Positions 1 to 9,671 of a stretch of 64,000 nt of DNA are shown here, in pieces. Numbering within the stretch: position 1 is the first letter of the stretch; the number at the start of each line of letters is the position of its first letter. Below the pieces are notes generated by a model. The model was not told the DNA's origin. It saw nothing but the letters and a program-made list of their open reading frames with translations, and did no database searches. The position numbers were made by a program, and so were the translations under genes. The stretch lies in NCBI RefSeq assembly GCF_009650605.1, contig NZ_WAJT01000004.1:372001-436000 (forward strand), read 5' to 3'. This DNA is from Labrenzia sp. CE80. GTDB lineage: Bacteria > Pseudomonadota > Alphaproteobacteria > Rhizobiales > Stappiaceae.

Positions 1-1
1 T

Positions 2-823
2 GTGCTTTTGCTGCTTGGCTGGATGATCGTTCCGCTCTCCATGACCGTCTACTTTTCCTTCCTGAGCTACAATCTTCTGATGCCGGGAATGGAAGAGTTC
101 ATCGGCTTCACCAACTATGAGTTCTTTCTCACGGACCCAGCGTTTTTTGAGGCATTGACCAACACCATTCTGCTGGTCGTTGGAGTGCTCTTCATCACCA
201 TTGTGGGCGGAACAGCTCTCGCACTGCTTCTGGACCAGCCATTTTGGGGGCAGGGCATCGTTCGTATTCTGGTGATTGCCCCATTTTTCGTGATGCCGAC
301 GGTGTCAGCTCTGGTCTGGAAGAACATGTTCATGAACCCGGTCAATGGGCTTTTCGCTCATATGGCAAAGGGCATGGGACTGGAGCCTTTTGACTTTCTT
401 GCTCATGCGCCACTGTTTTCGATCATTTTGATCGTCGCCTGGCAATGGCTGCCTTTTGCGACGCTTATTCTTCTCACCGCGCTACAGTCACTTGACCAGG
501 AGCAGCTTGAAGCTTCCGAAATGGACGGCGCAAACTTCGGCAGCCGGTTCATCTATATCGTGCTCCCGCACATGTCCCGCGCGATCACGGTGGTTATCCT
601 CATTCAGACGATTTTCCTCTTGTCCGTGTTCGCCGAGATCCTGGTCACGACCAATGGCGGGCCGGGGTATGCGTCCACCAACATCACCTACCTCGTCTAT
701 GCGCAGTCGCTCTTGCAGTTCGACGTCGGGGGCGGCTCAGCCGGCGGCATCATTGCTGTCATTCTCGCCAACATCGTTGCGATCTTCCTGATGAGGATGA
801 TCGGCAAGAATCTGGAGGCTTGA
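2..823 (+). CDS. mtlF: Mannitol/sorbitol ABC transporter permease MtlF/SmoF, 5' end cut by the window
   Basis: First inner-membrane permease of a binding-protein-dependent polyol importer (MalF-like family). The visible 273 residues are strongly hydrophobic, with about six membrane segments. They carry the cytoplasmic EAA loop that contacts the ATPase (EASEMDGANFGSRF, about residue 170). Family members are about 290 residues long, so the real start probably lies upstream of the window; the GTG at base 2 is only the first possible start. It is followed three bases later by a second permease, then an ATPase, mannitol dehydrogenase and fructokinase, which matches the mtlEFGK/smoEFGK gene order. 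The binding protein (mtlE) should lie just upstream. The substrate is inferred from the neighbours. Confidence 0.85.
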   Translation: MLLLLGWMIVPLSMTVYFSFLSYNLLMPGMEEFIGFTNYEFFLTDPAFFEALTNTILLVVGVLFITIVGGTALALLLDQPFWGQGIVRILVIAPFFVMPTVSALVWKNMFMNPVNGLFAHMAKGMGLEPFDFLAHAPLFSIILIVAWQWLPFATLILLTALQSLDQEQLEASEMDGANFGSRFIYIVLPHMSRAITVVILIQTIFLLSVFAEILVTTNGGPGYASTNITYLVYAQSLLQFDVGGGSAGGIIAVILANIVAIFLMRMIGKNLEA

Positions 824-825
824 TC

Positions 826-1656
826 ATGGCGCGGCGCGTTTCCAATCAGCGAAAGTTTGTGGTCACACTTATTGCCTGGGCGATCGGATTGACCATTTTC
901 TTTCCAATCCTCTGGACCATTCTGACAAGCTTCAAAACCGAGGCAGAGGCGATCGCATCGCCTCCCTCCTTCCTGCTGTTCGACTGGACCTTGGAGAACT
1001 ACTCCGAAGTCAATGAACGGTCAGACTATTTTCTGCACTTTATGAACTCGGTGATCATCTCCCTCGGTTCGACCCTGCTGGGCCTTGCGATTGCAATCCC
1101 TGCAGCCTGGTCCATGGCCTTTGTTCCGGGTAGGCGGACCAAGGACGTCCTGATGTGGATGTTGTCCACCAAGATGCTCCCGCCAGTGGGCGTCTTGATT
1201 CCGATTTACCTGTTGTTCCGTGACTTCGGCCTTCTCGATACACGGCTGGGTCTGGTGATCGTTCTCACGCTGATCAATCTTCCGATCATTGTCTGGATGC
1301 TGTTCACCTATTTTAAGGAAATCCCTGGAGAGATCCTGGAAGCCGCACGTATGGATGGAGCGACACTCTGGAACGAGGTCGTGCACGTCCTCACACCCAT
1401 GGCTGTTCCGGGCATCGCTTCGACGCTCCTCCTGAACGTCATTCTTGCCTGGAACGAGGCGTTCTGGACTCTCAATCTGACGGCGGCAAAAGCCGCTCCG
1501 CTCACTGCCTTCATTGCGAGCTATTCCAGCCCGGAAGGTCTCTTCTACGCAAAGCTCTCGGCTGCCTCGACATTGGCCATCGCTCCTATCCTGATTCTTG
1601 GCTGGTTTAGCCAGAAGCAGTTGGTACGTGGCCTGACCTTTGGCGCTGTGAAATAG
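826..1656 (+). CDS. mtlG: Mannitol/sorbitol ABC transporter permease MtlG/SmoG
   Basis: Second permease subunit (MalG-like, 276 residues, six predicted membrane helices). The EAA loop EILEAARMDGATLWNEV is about 90 residues from the C terminus. The ATG at 826 lies two bases after the mtlF stop, which suggests translational coupling; a TTG six bases earlier would overlap mtlF and looks less likely. The C terminus ends with the family-typical LVRGLTFGAVK. It works with the preceding permease and the following ATPase. Polyol specificity is inferred from the adjacent mannitol dehydrogenase. Confidence 0.9.
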   Translation: MARRVSNQRKFVVTLIAWAIGLTIFFPILWTILTSFKTEAEAIASPPSFLLFDWTLENYSEVNERSDYFLHFMNSVIISLGSTLLGLAIAIPAAWSMAFVPGRRTKDVLMWMLSTKMLPPVGVLIPIYLLFRDFGLLDTRLGLVIVLTLINLPIIVWMLFTYFKEIPGEILEAARMDGATLWNEVVHVLTPMAVPGIASTLLLNVILAWNEAFWTLNLTAAKAAPLTAFIASYSSPEGLFYAKLSAASTLAIAPILILGWFSQKQLVRGLTFGAVK

Positions 1657-1667
1657 GAAATCTGACC

Positions 1668-2669
1668 ATGGGTAAGATATCTCTCAAACAAGTCACCAAG
1701 GCCTTTGGCGATGTCGAAGTCATTCGACCCTTGGATCTGGATATTGAAGACGGAGAATTCGTCGTTTTCGTTGGTCCGTCGGGATGTGGCAAGTCAACGT
1801 TGCTGCGTTTGATCGCAGGCCTCGAAGACGTCACGGATGGGCATATCGAGATCGACGGTAAGGATGCGACAGAAGTTGCGCCGGCAAAACGCGGGCTGGC
1901 TATGGTGTTCCAGTCCTACGCTCTCTATCCGCATATGTCTGTTCGCAAGAACATCGCGTTCCCGCTGAAGATGGCCAAGATTGATCCGGCAGAACAGGAA
2001 CGACGTGTCTCCTCCGCAGCGGCGACCTTGAACCTAACTGACTATCTGGACCGCCGTCCCGGCCAGCTCTCTGGTGGTCAACGTCAGCGTGTTGCGATTG
2101 GACGTGCGATTGTCCGTGAGCCCTCCGCCTTCCTGTTTGACGAGCCCCTCTCCAATCTCGATGCGGCATTGCGCGTTAACATGAGGCTGGAGATATCGGA
2201 ACTGCACCAATCGCTGAAGACGACCATGGTGTATGTGACGCACGATCAGGTTGAGGCGATGACGATGGCCGACAAGATTGTCGTGTTGCAGGCTGGTCGT
2301 ATTGAGCAAGTGGGATCGCCACTGGATTTATACCGTGCGCCGGCGAACAAGTTTGTCGCCGGGTTTATCGGCTCGCCCAAGATGAATTTTGTTGAAGGTG
2401 AAGAGGCCGAGAAGCATGGCGCGCATTCCATCGGAATTCGTCCGGAGCATTTAAGCCTGTCAGCAACTGCTGGCACCTGGATGGGTAAGGTCGGCGTTGC
2501 CGAGCACCTCGGGTCTGACACGTTCCTTTACGTACATGTCGATGGCCTCGCGCCCTTGACCGTTCGTGTTCAGGGAGAGGCGGGCTTTCACCATGGTGAC
2601 ATCGTTCACGTTACGCCAATGCCGGAGCATCTTCATCGTTTCGACGTCGATGGTCTAACCCTTCGATAG
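1668..2669 (+). CDS. mtlK: Polyol ABC transporter ATP-binding protein (MalK/UgpC type)
   Basis: Cytoplasmic ATPase that powers the mannitol/sorbitol importer. Walker A is GPSGCGKST (residues 36-44), the Q-loop is VFQSYALYPHMS, the ABC signature is LSGGQRQRVAIGRA (about 134) and Walker B is AFLFDEPLSNLD. A C-terminal TOBE-like regulatory region with the GIRPEH motif marks the MalK/UgpC (CUT1) subfamily. Its 333 residues are slightly short for the family (about 350-370), because the C-terminal domain is compact. It starts 11 bases after mtlG. Confidence 0.92.
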   Translation: MGKISLKQVTKAFGDVEVIRPLDLDIEDGEFVVFVGPSGCGKSTLLRLIAGLEDVTDGHIEIDGKDATEVAPAKRGLAMVFQSYALYPHMSVRKNIAFPLKMAKIDPAEQERRVSSAAATLNLTDYLDRRPGQLSGGQRQRVAIGRAIVREPSAFLFDEPLSNLDAALRVNMRLEISELHQSLKTTMVYVTHDQVEAMTMADKIVVLQAGRIEQVGSPLDLYRAPANKFVAGFIGSPKMNFVEGEEAEKHGAHSIGIRPEHLSLSATAGTWMGKVGVAEHLGSDTFLYVHVDGLAPLTVRVQGEAGFHHGDIVHVTPMPEHLHRFDVDGLTLR

Positions 2670-2802
2670 GCTTAGACGCGGCCTGCACCTCGTGTTCTCG
2701 CTGGGGCTGACTTTGGGAGCGTGAGGTGCTCGCTCGACCGCTTGCTTTTACAAAACCGCCCTTAGGCGAAATCAAATGCCCGCAAATCTGTAAGAGGCGA
2801 AT

Positions 2803-4281
2803 GTGACAACGAAATTGTCTCTGTCCACCCTGTCCGAGCTAGGTGAAAGCGTCGGTACGCCAAAGTATTCCCGGGAGCAGCTGTCTCCGGGCATCGTGCA
2901 TATTGGTGTCGGTAATTTTCATCGTGCGCACCAGGCTGTCTATCTGGACCGGCTGTTCAACAAGGGCCTCGACCACGACTGGGCGATCATTGGCGCTGGT
3001 GTCAAGAGTTACGACAAGGCGATGAGAGATCGTCTCGCCGGGCAAGACTGGTTGACGACGGTTGTAGAGCTGGAACCGAACGGTCTGAGTGCTCGTGTGA
3101 CGGGCGTCATGACGGACTTTGCGGACATCGATCAGGCCGCGCTTATTGCAACCCTCATTCGTCCCGAGATACGCATTGTCTCACTGACGATCACTGAGGG
3201 CGGTTATTATGTCGACGCAAAAACCGGACAGCTTGATCTATCCCACCACGAGATTCAGAGTGACATCGAAAACCCCGATGCACCGCAAACGATATTTGGC
3301 ATATTGATCGTCGCATTGGGCCTCCGCAAGGATAGCGGGCTCGAGCCATTCACAATCTTGTCTTGTGACAACCTGCCTGAAAACGGACATGTGGCAAGCC
3401 AGACCGTTGTAGGTCTAGCAAAACAAATGGTGCCCGACCTTGCAGGTTGGATCGAAACCAATGTCGCCTTTCCGAGCAGTATGGTCGACTGTATTACGCC
3501 GGCGACTTCGGCACGAGAAGTCGCGCTCGTTGCACAGAAGTTCGGAATCCAGGACGACGCTCCGGTGGCCTGCGAACCCTTTCGCCAGTGGGTGATGGAG
3601 GATCGGTTTCCGGCTGGCCGGCCGGCCCTTGAGGAAGTTGGCGTTCAATTCGTTGACGATGTTGCTCCGTATGAGCTGATGAAGCTTCGGATTTTGAACG
3701 GTGGTCACGCAGCTATTGCCTACCCGTCTGCGTTGCTTGGCTATCATTTCGTCCATGAGGCGATGGCGGATCCTGACATTTCGGGTTGGTTCAAGAAGCT
3801 GGCGCGCACGGATGTGATCCCGGTCGTACCTCCGATATCGGGCATCGACTTCGATGAGTATCTCGAGACATGTGTCTTGCGGTTTGCGAATCCGGAAATT
3901 GGAGACACTGTGGCCCGTCTCTGCTTGGATGGCTCGAACCGGCAACCAAAATTCATTCTGCCCACAATCGCGGACGCACTTCAGGCAGGTCGCTCTGTCG
4001 AAGGACTAGCATTGGAAGTTTCCTTCTGGTGTCGGTACTGTGCAGATGGTGCGACTGAGGGCAGTGGGTTTGTTCTGGAGGATGAACGAGCCGAACAGCT
4101 GCGTGATGCTGCGGAAAATTCAAAAGGGAACCCTTCAGCGTTCCTCGCCGTTGACGATGTTTTCGGAGACCTCGGCCGCAATGATGTCTTCGCCGAAGCA
4201 TTCGAACGGCAACTGAAGAGCCTTTGGGCAAGCGGAACACGCAAGACCCTTCAGGCCTATCTCCGCAAAGGAAGCCATTGA
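2803..4281 (+). CDS. mtlD: Mannitol 2-dehydrogenase (polyol dehydrogenase family)
   Basis: NAD-dependent oxidation of D-mannitol to D-fructose, the first catabolic step after uptake. The 492-residue length is that of the long-chain mannitol dehydrogenases. The nucleotide-binding segment HIGVGNFHRAHQA (about 33-45) and the family catalytic triad K-x4-N-x2-H (K294, N299, H302 in MKLRILNGGHA) are present. The start is GTG with an upstream AGAGGCG. It follows the ABC ATPase by 134 bases with no obvious terminator and is followed four bases later by a fructokinase. Members of this family also act on arabitol, sorbitol, fructuronate or tagaturonate; the operon context favours mannitol. Confidence 0.88.
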   Translation: MTTKLSLSTLSELGESVGTPKYSREQLSPGIVHIGVGNFHRAHQAVYLDRLFNKGLDHDWAIIGAGVKSYDKAMRDRLAGQDWLTTVVELEPNGLSARVTGVMTDFADIDQAALIATLIRPEIRIVSLTITEGGYYVDAKTGQLDLSHHEIQSDIENPDAPQTIFGILIVALGLRKDSGLEPFTILSCDNLPENGHVASQTVVGLAKQMVPDLAGWIETNVAFPSSMVDCITPATSAREVALVAQKFGIQDDAPVACEPFRQWVMEDRFPAGRPALEEVGVQFVDDVAPYELMKLRILNGGHAAIAYPSALLGYHFVHEAMADPDISGWFKKLARTDVIPVVPPISGIDFDEYLETCVLRFANPEIGDTVARLCLDGSNRQPKFILPTIADALQAGRSVEGLALEVSFWCRYCADGATEGSGFVLEDERAEQLRDAAENSKGNPSAFLAVDDVFGDLGRNDVFAEAFERQLKSLWASGTRKTLQAYLRKGSH

Positions 4282-4285
4282 GACT

Positions 4286-5218
4286 ATGATCCTGTGCTGC
4301 GGTGAAGCGCTTATCGACATGATCCCGGAGAAGAGCGCTTCCGGGCAAACAGCGTTCGTGCCCTATCCCGGTGGTGCCGTTTTCAATACAGCGATTGCGC
4401 TAGGACGACTTGGCGTGAAGACCGGGATGCTGACCGGCCTTTCGACAGATCTCTTCGGAGCACAATTGGAGAAGGCTCTTGCGGCAAGTGGCGTTGATGC
4501 TGAGCCTTCAATCAGAAGCGATCGACCGACGACTCTTGCTTTTGTTCAGCTAAATGAGGGGCAGGCCACCTATACATTCTATGATGAAAATTCGGCAGGT
4601 CGAATGCTCGCTCCCTCGGACATTCCTGAGCTGGGCTCTGCGGTCGAAGCGCTATTTTTTGGCGGTATCAGCTTGGCCGTCGAGCCCTGCGCAGATGTCT
4701 ATGCGGATTTGCTTGTAGGGCAGTCTCGGCAAAAAGTCGTCATGATCGACCCCAACATTAGGCCGAGCTTCATTCGTAACGATGCTCGTTATCGTCAGCG
4801 GCTCGACCGAATGTTGCAGAGCGCCGACATCGTCAAAGTCTCGGACGAAGATGTCGACTGGATTTTGCCCGGACCTCAGTCTCTTCGAGAAAAAGCCCAG
4901 GCTATTCTGGACTTGGGAGTGTCTGTCGTCTTGGTCACACAAGGCACAAAAGGAGCGGTCGGCTTTACAGCGTCTGGTCTTGAGGTGTCTGTGCCAGGCC
5001 TTTCAGTGAAAGTGGTCGATACGGTTGGAGCCGGTGATACTTTCAACGCAGGAGTTTTGGCCATTTTGCAAGAGAGCGGGGCACTTCAGCGGGACACCAT
5101 TGCCAAGGTGTCCGAAGACACGCTCACGAAAGCGCTGGCACTTGGCACGCAAGCTGCTGCGATTACTGTTTCGCGGGCGGGTGCAAATCCGCCGCGGCGT
5201 GATGAGCTTTCTGCCTGA
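4286..5218 (+). CDS. mtlZ: PfkB-family fructokinase
   Basis: Phosphorylates the fructose formed by the preceding dehydrogenase to fructose 6-phosphate. This is a ribokinase/PfkB fold of 310 residues. The N-terminal substrate-binding GGAVFNTAIALGRLG (29-43) and the catalytic/anion-hole motif DTVGAGDTFNAG (catalytic Asp 251) are intact. The start lies four bases after the mtlD stop, so the two are coupled. The Pseudomonas fluorescens mtl operon has a xylulokinase between the two genes; it is absent here. Other sugar kinases of the fold cannot be excluded from sequence alone. Confidence 0.87.
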   Translation: MILCCGEALIDMIPEKSASGQTAFVPYPGGAVFNTAIALGRLGVKTGMLTGLSTDLFGAQLEKALAASGVDAEPSIRSDRPTTLAFVQLNEGQATYTFYDENSAGRMLAPSDIPELGSAVEALFFGGISLAVEPCADVYADLLVGQSRQKVVMIDPNIRPSFIRNDARYRQRLDRMLQSADIVKVSDEDVDWILPGPQSLREKAQAILDLGVSVVLVTQGTKGAVGFTASGLEVSVPGLSVKVVDTVGAGDTFNAGVLAILQESGALQRDTIAKVSEDTLTKALALGTQAAAITVSRAGANPPRRDELSA

Positions 5219-5233
5219 ATTCCCTTCTATCTC

Positions 5234-6619
5234 TTACGAATGCCGCAGGATGTCGTCGGCATCCAGATAGGTTCCTGACTGAACCTCGATCATGCGTACG
5301 GGGATCTTGCCGGGGTTATACAACTTGTGCTGGGCTCCAAGAGGAACAAACGCTGACTGGTTCTCCGTGAGGAGTTCGGCTTTTCCTTCGATGGTGATCT
5401 CAACAGTTCCAGAGACAACAACCCAATGCTCGGCACGGTGTAGGTGGCTTTGAAGAGTGAGCCCTTTTCCGGGTTTGATCATCATGGACTGAACTGAAAA
5501 CCTGTCGCCGGAATTGATCCGTTCGGTCCAACCCCAGAGCTTGTAGGCGCGGGGGTGAGCGTTGACCTCTTCGCGCCCTTCGTTCTCCAGTGCCTCGACA
5601 ATCTTCTTTACGTCCTGAGCCTTATCCTTGTGGGCAACAAGGACGCTGTCGCGCGTGGAAATAACCAGAACATCGGAAAGGCCGATTACCGACACCAGAC
5701 CGTCGTCGGCATAGGCGAGACAATTCTGCGATCCGAGGAAGCGTGTATCGCCAAGTCCACTGTTGCCTTGGGGATCTTTGTCGAGGACATCCCAGATTGC
5801 GGACCAGGACCCAAGATCATCCCACTGCGGGGCCATGGGGACACAAGAGATATTTGAGGCTCGTTCCATGATCGCGTAGTCGATCGAGATGCTTTCGATC
5901 TTGGCAAAGGCGTCTGTGTCCAAACGTGTGAAATCCAGATCTTTTGAGCGTGTTGCCAGAGCCGCGCGAACATCTGACATCAACTGAGGCTGGTGTGTTT
6001 CGAATGCGTCGATCATCGCTTTTGCGGCATACAGGAAAATCCCTGCGTTCCAGACATAGTTGTGATCTGCAAGAAACTTTTGTGCTGTCAAAAGGTCGGG
6101 CTTTTCGACAAAGGCCGCGACTTTTCTGACAGGGTCAGCGCCGTCCTCAAGCTGGATATAGCCATATCCTGTATTGGGTTCGTGAGGTGTAATGCCGAAA
6201 GTGACGATTTGCCCGGAAAGCGCAGCGGCCGATGCATCGTCAATTGCTTGAAGGAAAACATCCTCCTCACCGATTAGGTGATCAGAAGGGAGTAGAAGAA
6301 CAAGCGCCTCGGGATCTCTTTCGCTGGCGAGCAGAGCTGCCATCGCGGCGGGGGCAGCCGTGTTGCGCCCCATGGGTTCCAGAAGAATAGTGTCCGCCTC
6401 TACACCTGTTTCCGCAAGCTGCTCACCCATAAGAAAACGGTGGTTGTTGTTTCCGATTACAATCGGAGCGCCGAAGGCTTTTCCTTGAACGCGCTTGAGG
6501 GTTTTCTGGAAAAGGCTTTCACCATTAAAAATAGGCAGGAACTGTTTTGGCCGGTCCTTACGCGAAAGGGGCCAAAGCCGTGAGCCGATGCCGCCCGACA
6601 AAATACAAGGAAAAATCAT
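5234..6619 (-). CDS. manC: Bifunctional mannose-1-phosphate guanylyltransferase / mannose-6-phosphate isomerase
   Basis: Makes GDP-mannose for surface polysaccharides. The N-terminal nucleotidyltransferase starts with the signature LSGGIGSRLWPLSR and KQFLP (residues 7-29) and has the FVEKPD metal/sugar motif at about 171. A C-terminal cupin domain (about 350-461, with QSHLHRAEHW) carries the type II phosphomannose isomerase activity. The 461 residues are short of the usual 470-480 but both domains are present. It converges with the fructokinase (16 bases between stops), so it is not part of that operon, although both feed the fructose/mannose phosphate pool. The next gene upstream on this strand ends more than 3 kb away. 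Confidence 0.9.
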   Translation of the reverse strand: MIFPCILSGGIGSRLWPLSRKDRPKQFLPIFNGESLFQKTLKRVQGKAFGAPIVIGNNNHRFLMGEQLAETGVEADTILLEPMGRNTAAPAAMAALLASERDPEALVLLLPSDHLIGEEDVFLQAIDDASAAALSGQIVTFGITPHEPNTGYGYIQLEDGADPVRKVAAFVEKPDLLTAQKFLADHNYVWNAGIFLYAAKAMIDAFETHQPQLMSDVRAALATRSKDLDFTRLDTDAFAKIESISIDYAIMERASNISCVPMAPQWDDLGSWSAIWDVLDKDPQGNSGLGDTRFLGSQNCLAYADDGLVSVIGLSDVLVISTRDSVLVAHKDKAQDVKKIVEALENEGREEVNAHPRAYKLWGWTERINSGDRFSVQSMMIKPGKGLTLQSHLHRAEHWVVVSGTVEITIEGKAELLTENQSAFVPLGAQHKLYNPGKIPVRMIEVQSGTYLDADDILRHS

Positions 6620-6799
6620 TAGAATTTATCATCCAAAAAAGCTGCAATCTCGAAGCTCTTTTATGGAAGCATCCAAGCGAAAAAGCAAAGTGGAACCGCG
6701 ACGTCGAACACTGGCTCTTGATAGGAGCGCTTAACCAAATCTCCAGCTTGAGTTATCAGATTTTTGGGGTTTGTGCTTCCGTTATGCCCAGACGGAATA

Positions 6800-7642
6800 C
6801 TAGCCATGTCTCGCGAGGACAATTGGCGCGCTGCGCCCATCTACTTGAGATACTTGAACGTCATAGTCATAGGCGTCGGAAAGAATCTCGTCCTTGTAGA
6901 CGGCGGCGACGCTTCCCATGATTTTCAGTTCACCGTTGCGAATGACCATGACGGTGTCGGCAAAGCTGGCCGTTAGATTGAGGTCATGCATAACCGCCAA
7001 GACACCGCCACCGCGCCGAGCGTAGTCGGCAGCAATGTTCATGATCTGGATTTGGTGCTTGATATCCAGGCTGGAGACAGGCTCATCGAGAAAGAGCCAG
7101 CGGCGGCTACCGTCCTCTGCGATAGGACACCAAACTTGGCATAGGACACGGGCGAGCTGGACACGTTGCTGTTCTCCGCCGGAGAGCGACTGATATTGCC
7201 TGTTCTCAAATCCCGCCAGGTCAACCATGCCAAGCGCGTCAATGATACGGTTGCGTCGCTGCGTCGCTGTTCCCACGGTGTCATTGCGTAGGACACCAAG
7301 ACTGACGACCTCGGCAACAGTTAGCGGAAATGCGAGAACCGTATGCTGGGGAAGCACTCCTCGCCGCAGGGCCAAGGACTCCGCTCTGATTGTGCTCAGG
7401 CTCTCGCCATTGAGCGTAATCCGGCCAGAATAAGAGAGTTCGCCGGTCAGTGCCTTCAAGAGTGTGCTCTTACCGGAGCCATTCGGGCCCAGGATGGTAT
7501 GAAAGAGCCCAGGCTCGGCCACAAAACTGAGACCTTTGATGATCGGATCTCGATCATACCCTACCTCAAGATCAACTGCCTCAAGGCTTCCTGCCGATAA
7601 GCTTTCTGCTTTTTTTTGAGGCTTCATGACTGTGTTCTCCAT
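6800..7642 (-). CDS. hmuV: Haem ABC transporter ATP-binding protein HmuV
   Basis: ATPase of the haem importer. With the start at 7642 (280 residues) it has Walker A GPNGSGKST (52-60), signature LSGGEQQRVQLARVL and Walker B WLFLDEPVSSLD. The HmuV family insert between signature and Walker B is present (CQVWCPIAEDGSRRW), and it is characteristic. The ATG at 7642 overlaps the hmuU stop as ATGA, which decides the start; a second ATG lies at 7627. It is the last gene of the hmuSTUV operon. Confidence 0.93.
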   Translation of the reverse strand: MENTVMKPQKKAESLSAGSLEAVDLEVGYDRDPIIKGLSFVAEPGLFHTILGPNGSGKSTLLKALTGELSYSGRITLNGESLSTIRAESLALRRGVLPQHTVLAFPLTVAEVVSLGVLRNDTVGTATQRRNRIIDALGMVDLAGFENRQYQSLSGGEQQRVQLARVLCQVWCPIAEDGSRRWLFLDEPVSSLDIKHQIQIMNIAADYARRGGGVLAVMHDLNLTASFADTVMVIRNGELKIMGSVAAVYKDEILSDAYDYDVQVSQVDGRSAPIVLARHG

Positions 7643-8775
7643 CAAAAGCTGCTCAGGCCACGTTTGCGAAGGAGGAGCCAAAGGAAAAACGGTGCACCCA
7701 CGAATGCTGTCAGAATGCCGATGGGCAGTTCTGCCGGAGCAACGATTGTTCTGCTTATGGTGTCGGTTGCTATGAGAAAGCTTGCGCCCAAAAGAGCTGA
7801 TGCCGGCAGAAGGTAGCGATGGTCGGGACCTATTGTTAGCCTAAGAAGGTGCGGAACGATGATCCCAACGAAGCCAATCCCTCCGCTTACCGCGACCGAA
7901 GCTCCGGAAGCAGCAGCGACCATGATGATGCTGATATTTTTCAGGCGCTGAACGCGAACGCCCATGTGGCCCGCTGCGGCTTCTCCGAGCATTAATGCGT
8001 TCAAACCATTTGCAAGAATGGGCAGTAGGAAAAGTGTTGCGCAGATTAGTGGCGCAGCTGCAAAAACCTTTTCCCAGGAAGCACCGGCGAGGGAGCCCAA
8101 CCCCCAGAAAGTCAGGTCTCTGAGTTGCTGGTCATCGGCCACATAGACAAGAAGGCCCGTGATCGCGCCTGCAAAGGCGCCAAGAGCGATGCCCGCCAAA
8201 AGCAACGTAGCTATGGAGGTGACGCCGCCTCGAGTGCCTATTCGATAGAGCAGCCATGTGGAACAAAGACCGCCGCCAAAGGCTGCAAGGGGGAGGGCGT
8301 AGATCCCAAAGATCGAGACGATCGGGGCAAGAGTCGTTCCGCCAAGGACGATGAGGCTCGCTGCGCCGAGGCCCGCTCCGGCGGAAACGCCGACGATGCC
8401 GGGGTCCGCTAAGGGGTTTCTGAAAAGACCTTGCATTACCGCACCAGAAACGGCGAGGGCAGAGCCGACAAGCGCTCCGAGGAGCGTTCTGGGCAGTCGG
8501 ATTTCACTTAGTACGACCCAGTCTCGCAAGTTTATGCCTGCAGGAGTCTCCTCTGCGCCATTGAACAGATTCAAGAGATAATTCTGCGCGACATCCAGGA
8601 CTGGAATTCTAATCGGCCCAATCGACAGGCTTGCAGATATGGCGAGCACAAGAACGACGACAAGAGCGAAAATGACCTGCCGCGCAAGTAGATCCCGCAT
8701 TCCGGTCGGTTGTTTATCTGTAAATGCCACAGTCATCCGGTTTGCGTCCGGCCGTTTGAGCGAAATTTCGGTCAT
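7642..8775 (-). CDS. hmuU: Haem ABC transporter permease HmuU (FecCD family)
   Basis: Inner-membrane permease for haem with nine to ten predicted membrane helices across 377 residues. FecCD-family landmarks are present, including LGALVGSALAVSGAVMQGLF and GNPLADP-like sequence (FRNPLADPGIVG), and GFVGIIVPHLLRL near the C terminus that contacts the ATPase. It starts eight bases after hmuT and overlaps hmuV by four bases. Other FecCD permeases move siderophores or cobalamin; the adjacent hmuS makes haem the clear call. Confidence 0.93.
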   Translation of the reverse strand: MTEISLKRPDANRMTVAFTDKQPTGMRDLLARQVIFALVVVLVLAISASLSIGPIRIPVLDVAQNYLLNLFNGAEETPAGINLRDWVVLSEIRLPRTLLGALVGSALAVSGAVMQGLFRNPLADPGIVGVSAGAGLGAASLIVLGGTTLAPIVSIFGIYALPLAAFGGGLCSTWLLYRIGTRGGVTSIATLLLAGIALGAFAGAITGLLVYVADDQQLRDLTFWGLGSLAGASWEKVFAAAPLICATLFLLPILANGLNALMLGEAAAGHMGVRVQRLKNISIIMVAAASGASVAVSGGIGFVGIIVPHLLRLTIGPDHRYLLPASALLGASFLIATDTISRTIVAPAELPIGILTAFVGAPFFLWLLLRKRGLSSF

Positions 8776-8783
8776 GTCGCGTA

Positions 8784-9671
8784 TCAGCCACCGAACTCGG
8801 TCAACTTTGCGCCGAGCTCATGAATGACCTCCGGCGTGCGGGGACCAAACCCCAAGAGGTAGTTTCCTGGCATTTGGATAAGCCGTTTGTGTTCACCTGC
8901 GGGAGTAAGCGCAACCGCCGGGTGGTCAAATAATGTCTGTGCGGAGGCGCCGTGATCTCTACCATTGCTCATCATGAGGATCACGTCTGGCGCAGCCTCC
9001 AGAATGGCCTCATCGGTGAGCTGCTTGTACCCAGTGAAGCCCTTCGTTGCATTTTTCGCACCGGCTAACTTCAGAATCCCGCTTGCTGCGGTTTCGTCGC
9101 CCGACGCCAGAATTCTGCCGCCCTTGGCAGACAGCACGAACAAAACCTTGAAGTCCTTGGTTCGGTCTGCATTTCCCTCCTCCGCGGTCGAGAGCGCGTG
9201 TCTCAGACTGTCATTCAAGGCCTTTGCTTTTTCCGCAACGCCAAGGGCTTCACCGACTGCTTGCACCTTTTGGATTATGCCTTCGCCCGAATAGTCCTCC
9301 GGAATGCTGACGATAGGAATTCCGGATTTTGCCAATAGCTCCAGTGACTCAGGCGGTCCTGCTCCATCAAGCATCAGGATCATGTCAGGTGATACCGACA
9401 AGACACCTTCAGGCGATAGCGCGCGTATATAGCCGACATCCGGAAGCTCTGCTGCTTCTGGAGGAAAGGTACTGGTTGTGTCGCGGGCGATGAGGCGGTC
9501 TTCTTCACCAAGAGCATAAACGATCTCGGTCACGGATCCACCAATGGCTACGATGCGTTCTGCCGCTGCCTGTTCGGCAGTTGCCGCGCCTTGTAGAAGG
9601 AGGTGGCTTACTAAGAGCGCCGTTGCAAAGAGGAAAACAAAGCGGCTCGAAAACGTGGATCTGAAGCTCAT
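8784..9671 (-). CDS. hmuT: Periplasmic haem-binding protein HmuT
   Basis: Periplasmic binding protein that hands haem to HmuUV. The ATG at 9671 overlaps the hmuS stop as ATGA, giving 295 residues. They begin with a signal peptide (MSFRSTFSSRFVFLFATALL, cleavage near ATA-EQ). The mature part starts with ERIVAIGGSVTEIVYALGEE, typical of the helical-backbone TroA/FecB class, and contains DVGYIRALSPEGVLS. A longer reading from an upstream ATG would overlap hmuS by more than 60 bases and hide the signal peptide. Confidence 0.92.
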   Translation of the reverse strand: MSFRSTFSSRFVFLFATALLVSHLLLQGAATAEQAAAERIVAIGGSVTEIVYALGEEDRLIARDTTSTFPPEAAELPDVGYIRALSPEGVLSVSPDMILMLDGAGPPESLELLAKSGIPIVSIPEDYSGEGIIQKVQAVGEALGVAEKAKALNDSLRHALSTAEEGNADRTKDFKVLFVLSAKGGRILASGDETAASGILKLAGAKNATKGFTGYKQLTDEAILEAAPDVILMMSNGRDHGASAQTLFDHPAVALTPAGEHKRLIQMPGNYLLGFGPRTPEVIHELGAKLTEFGG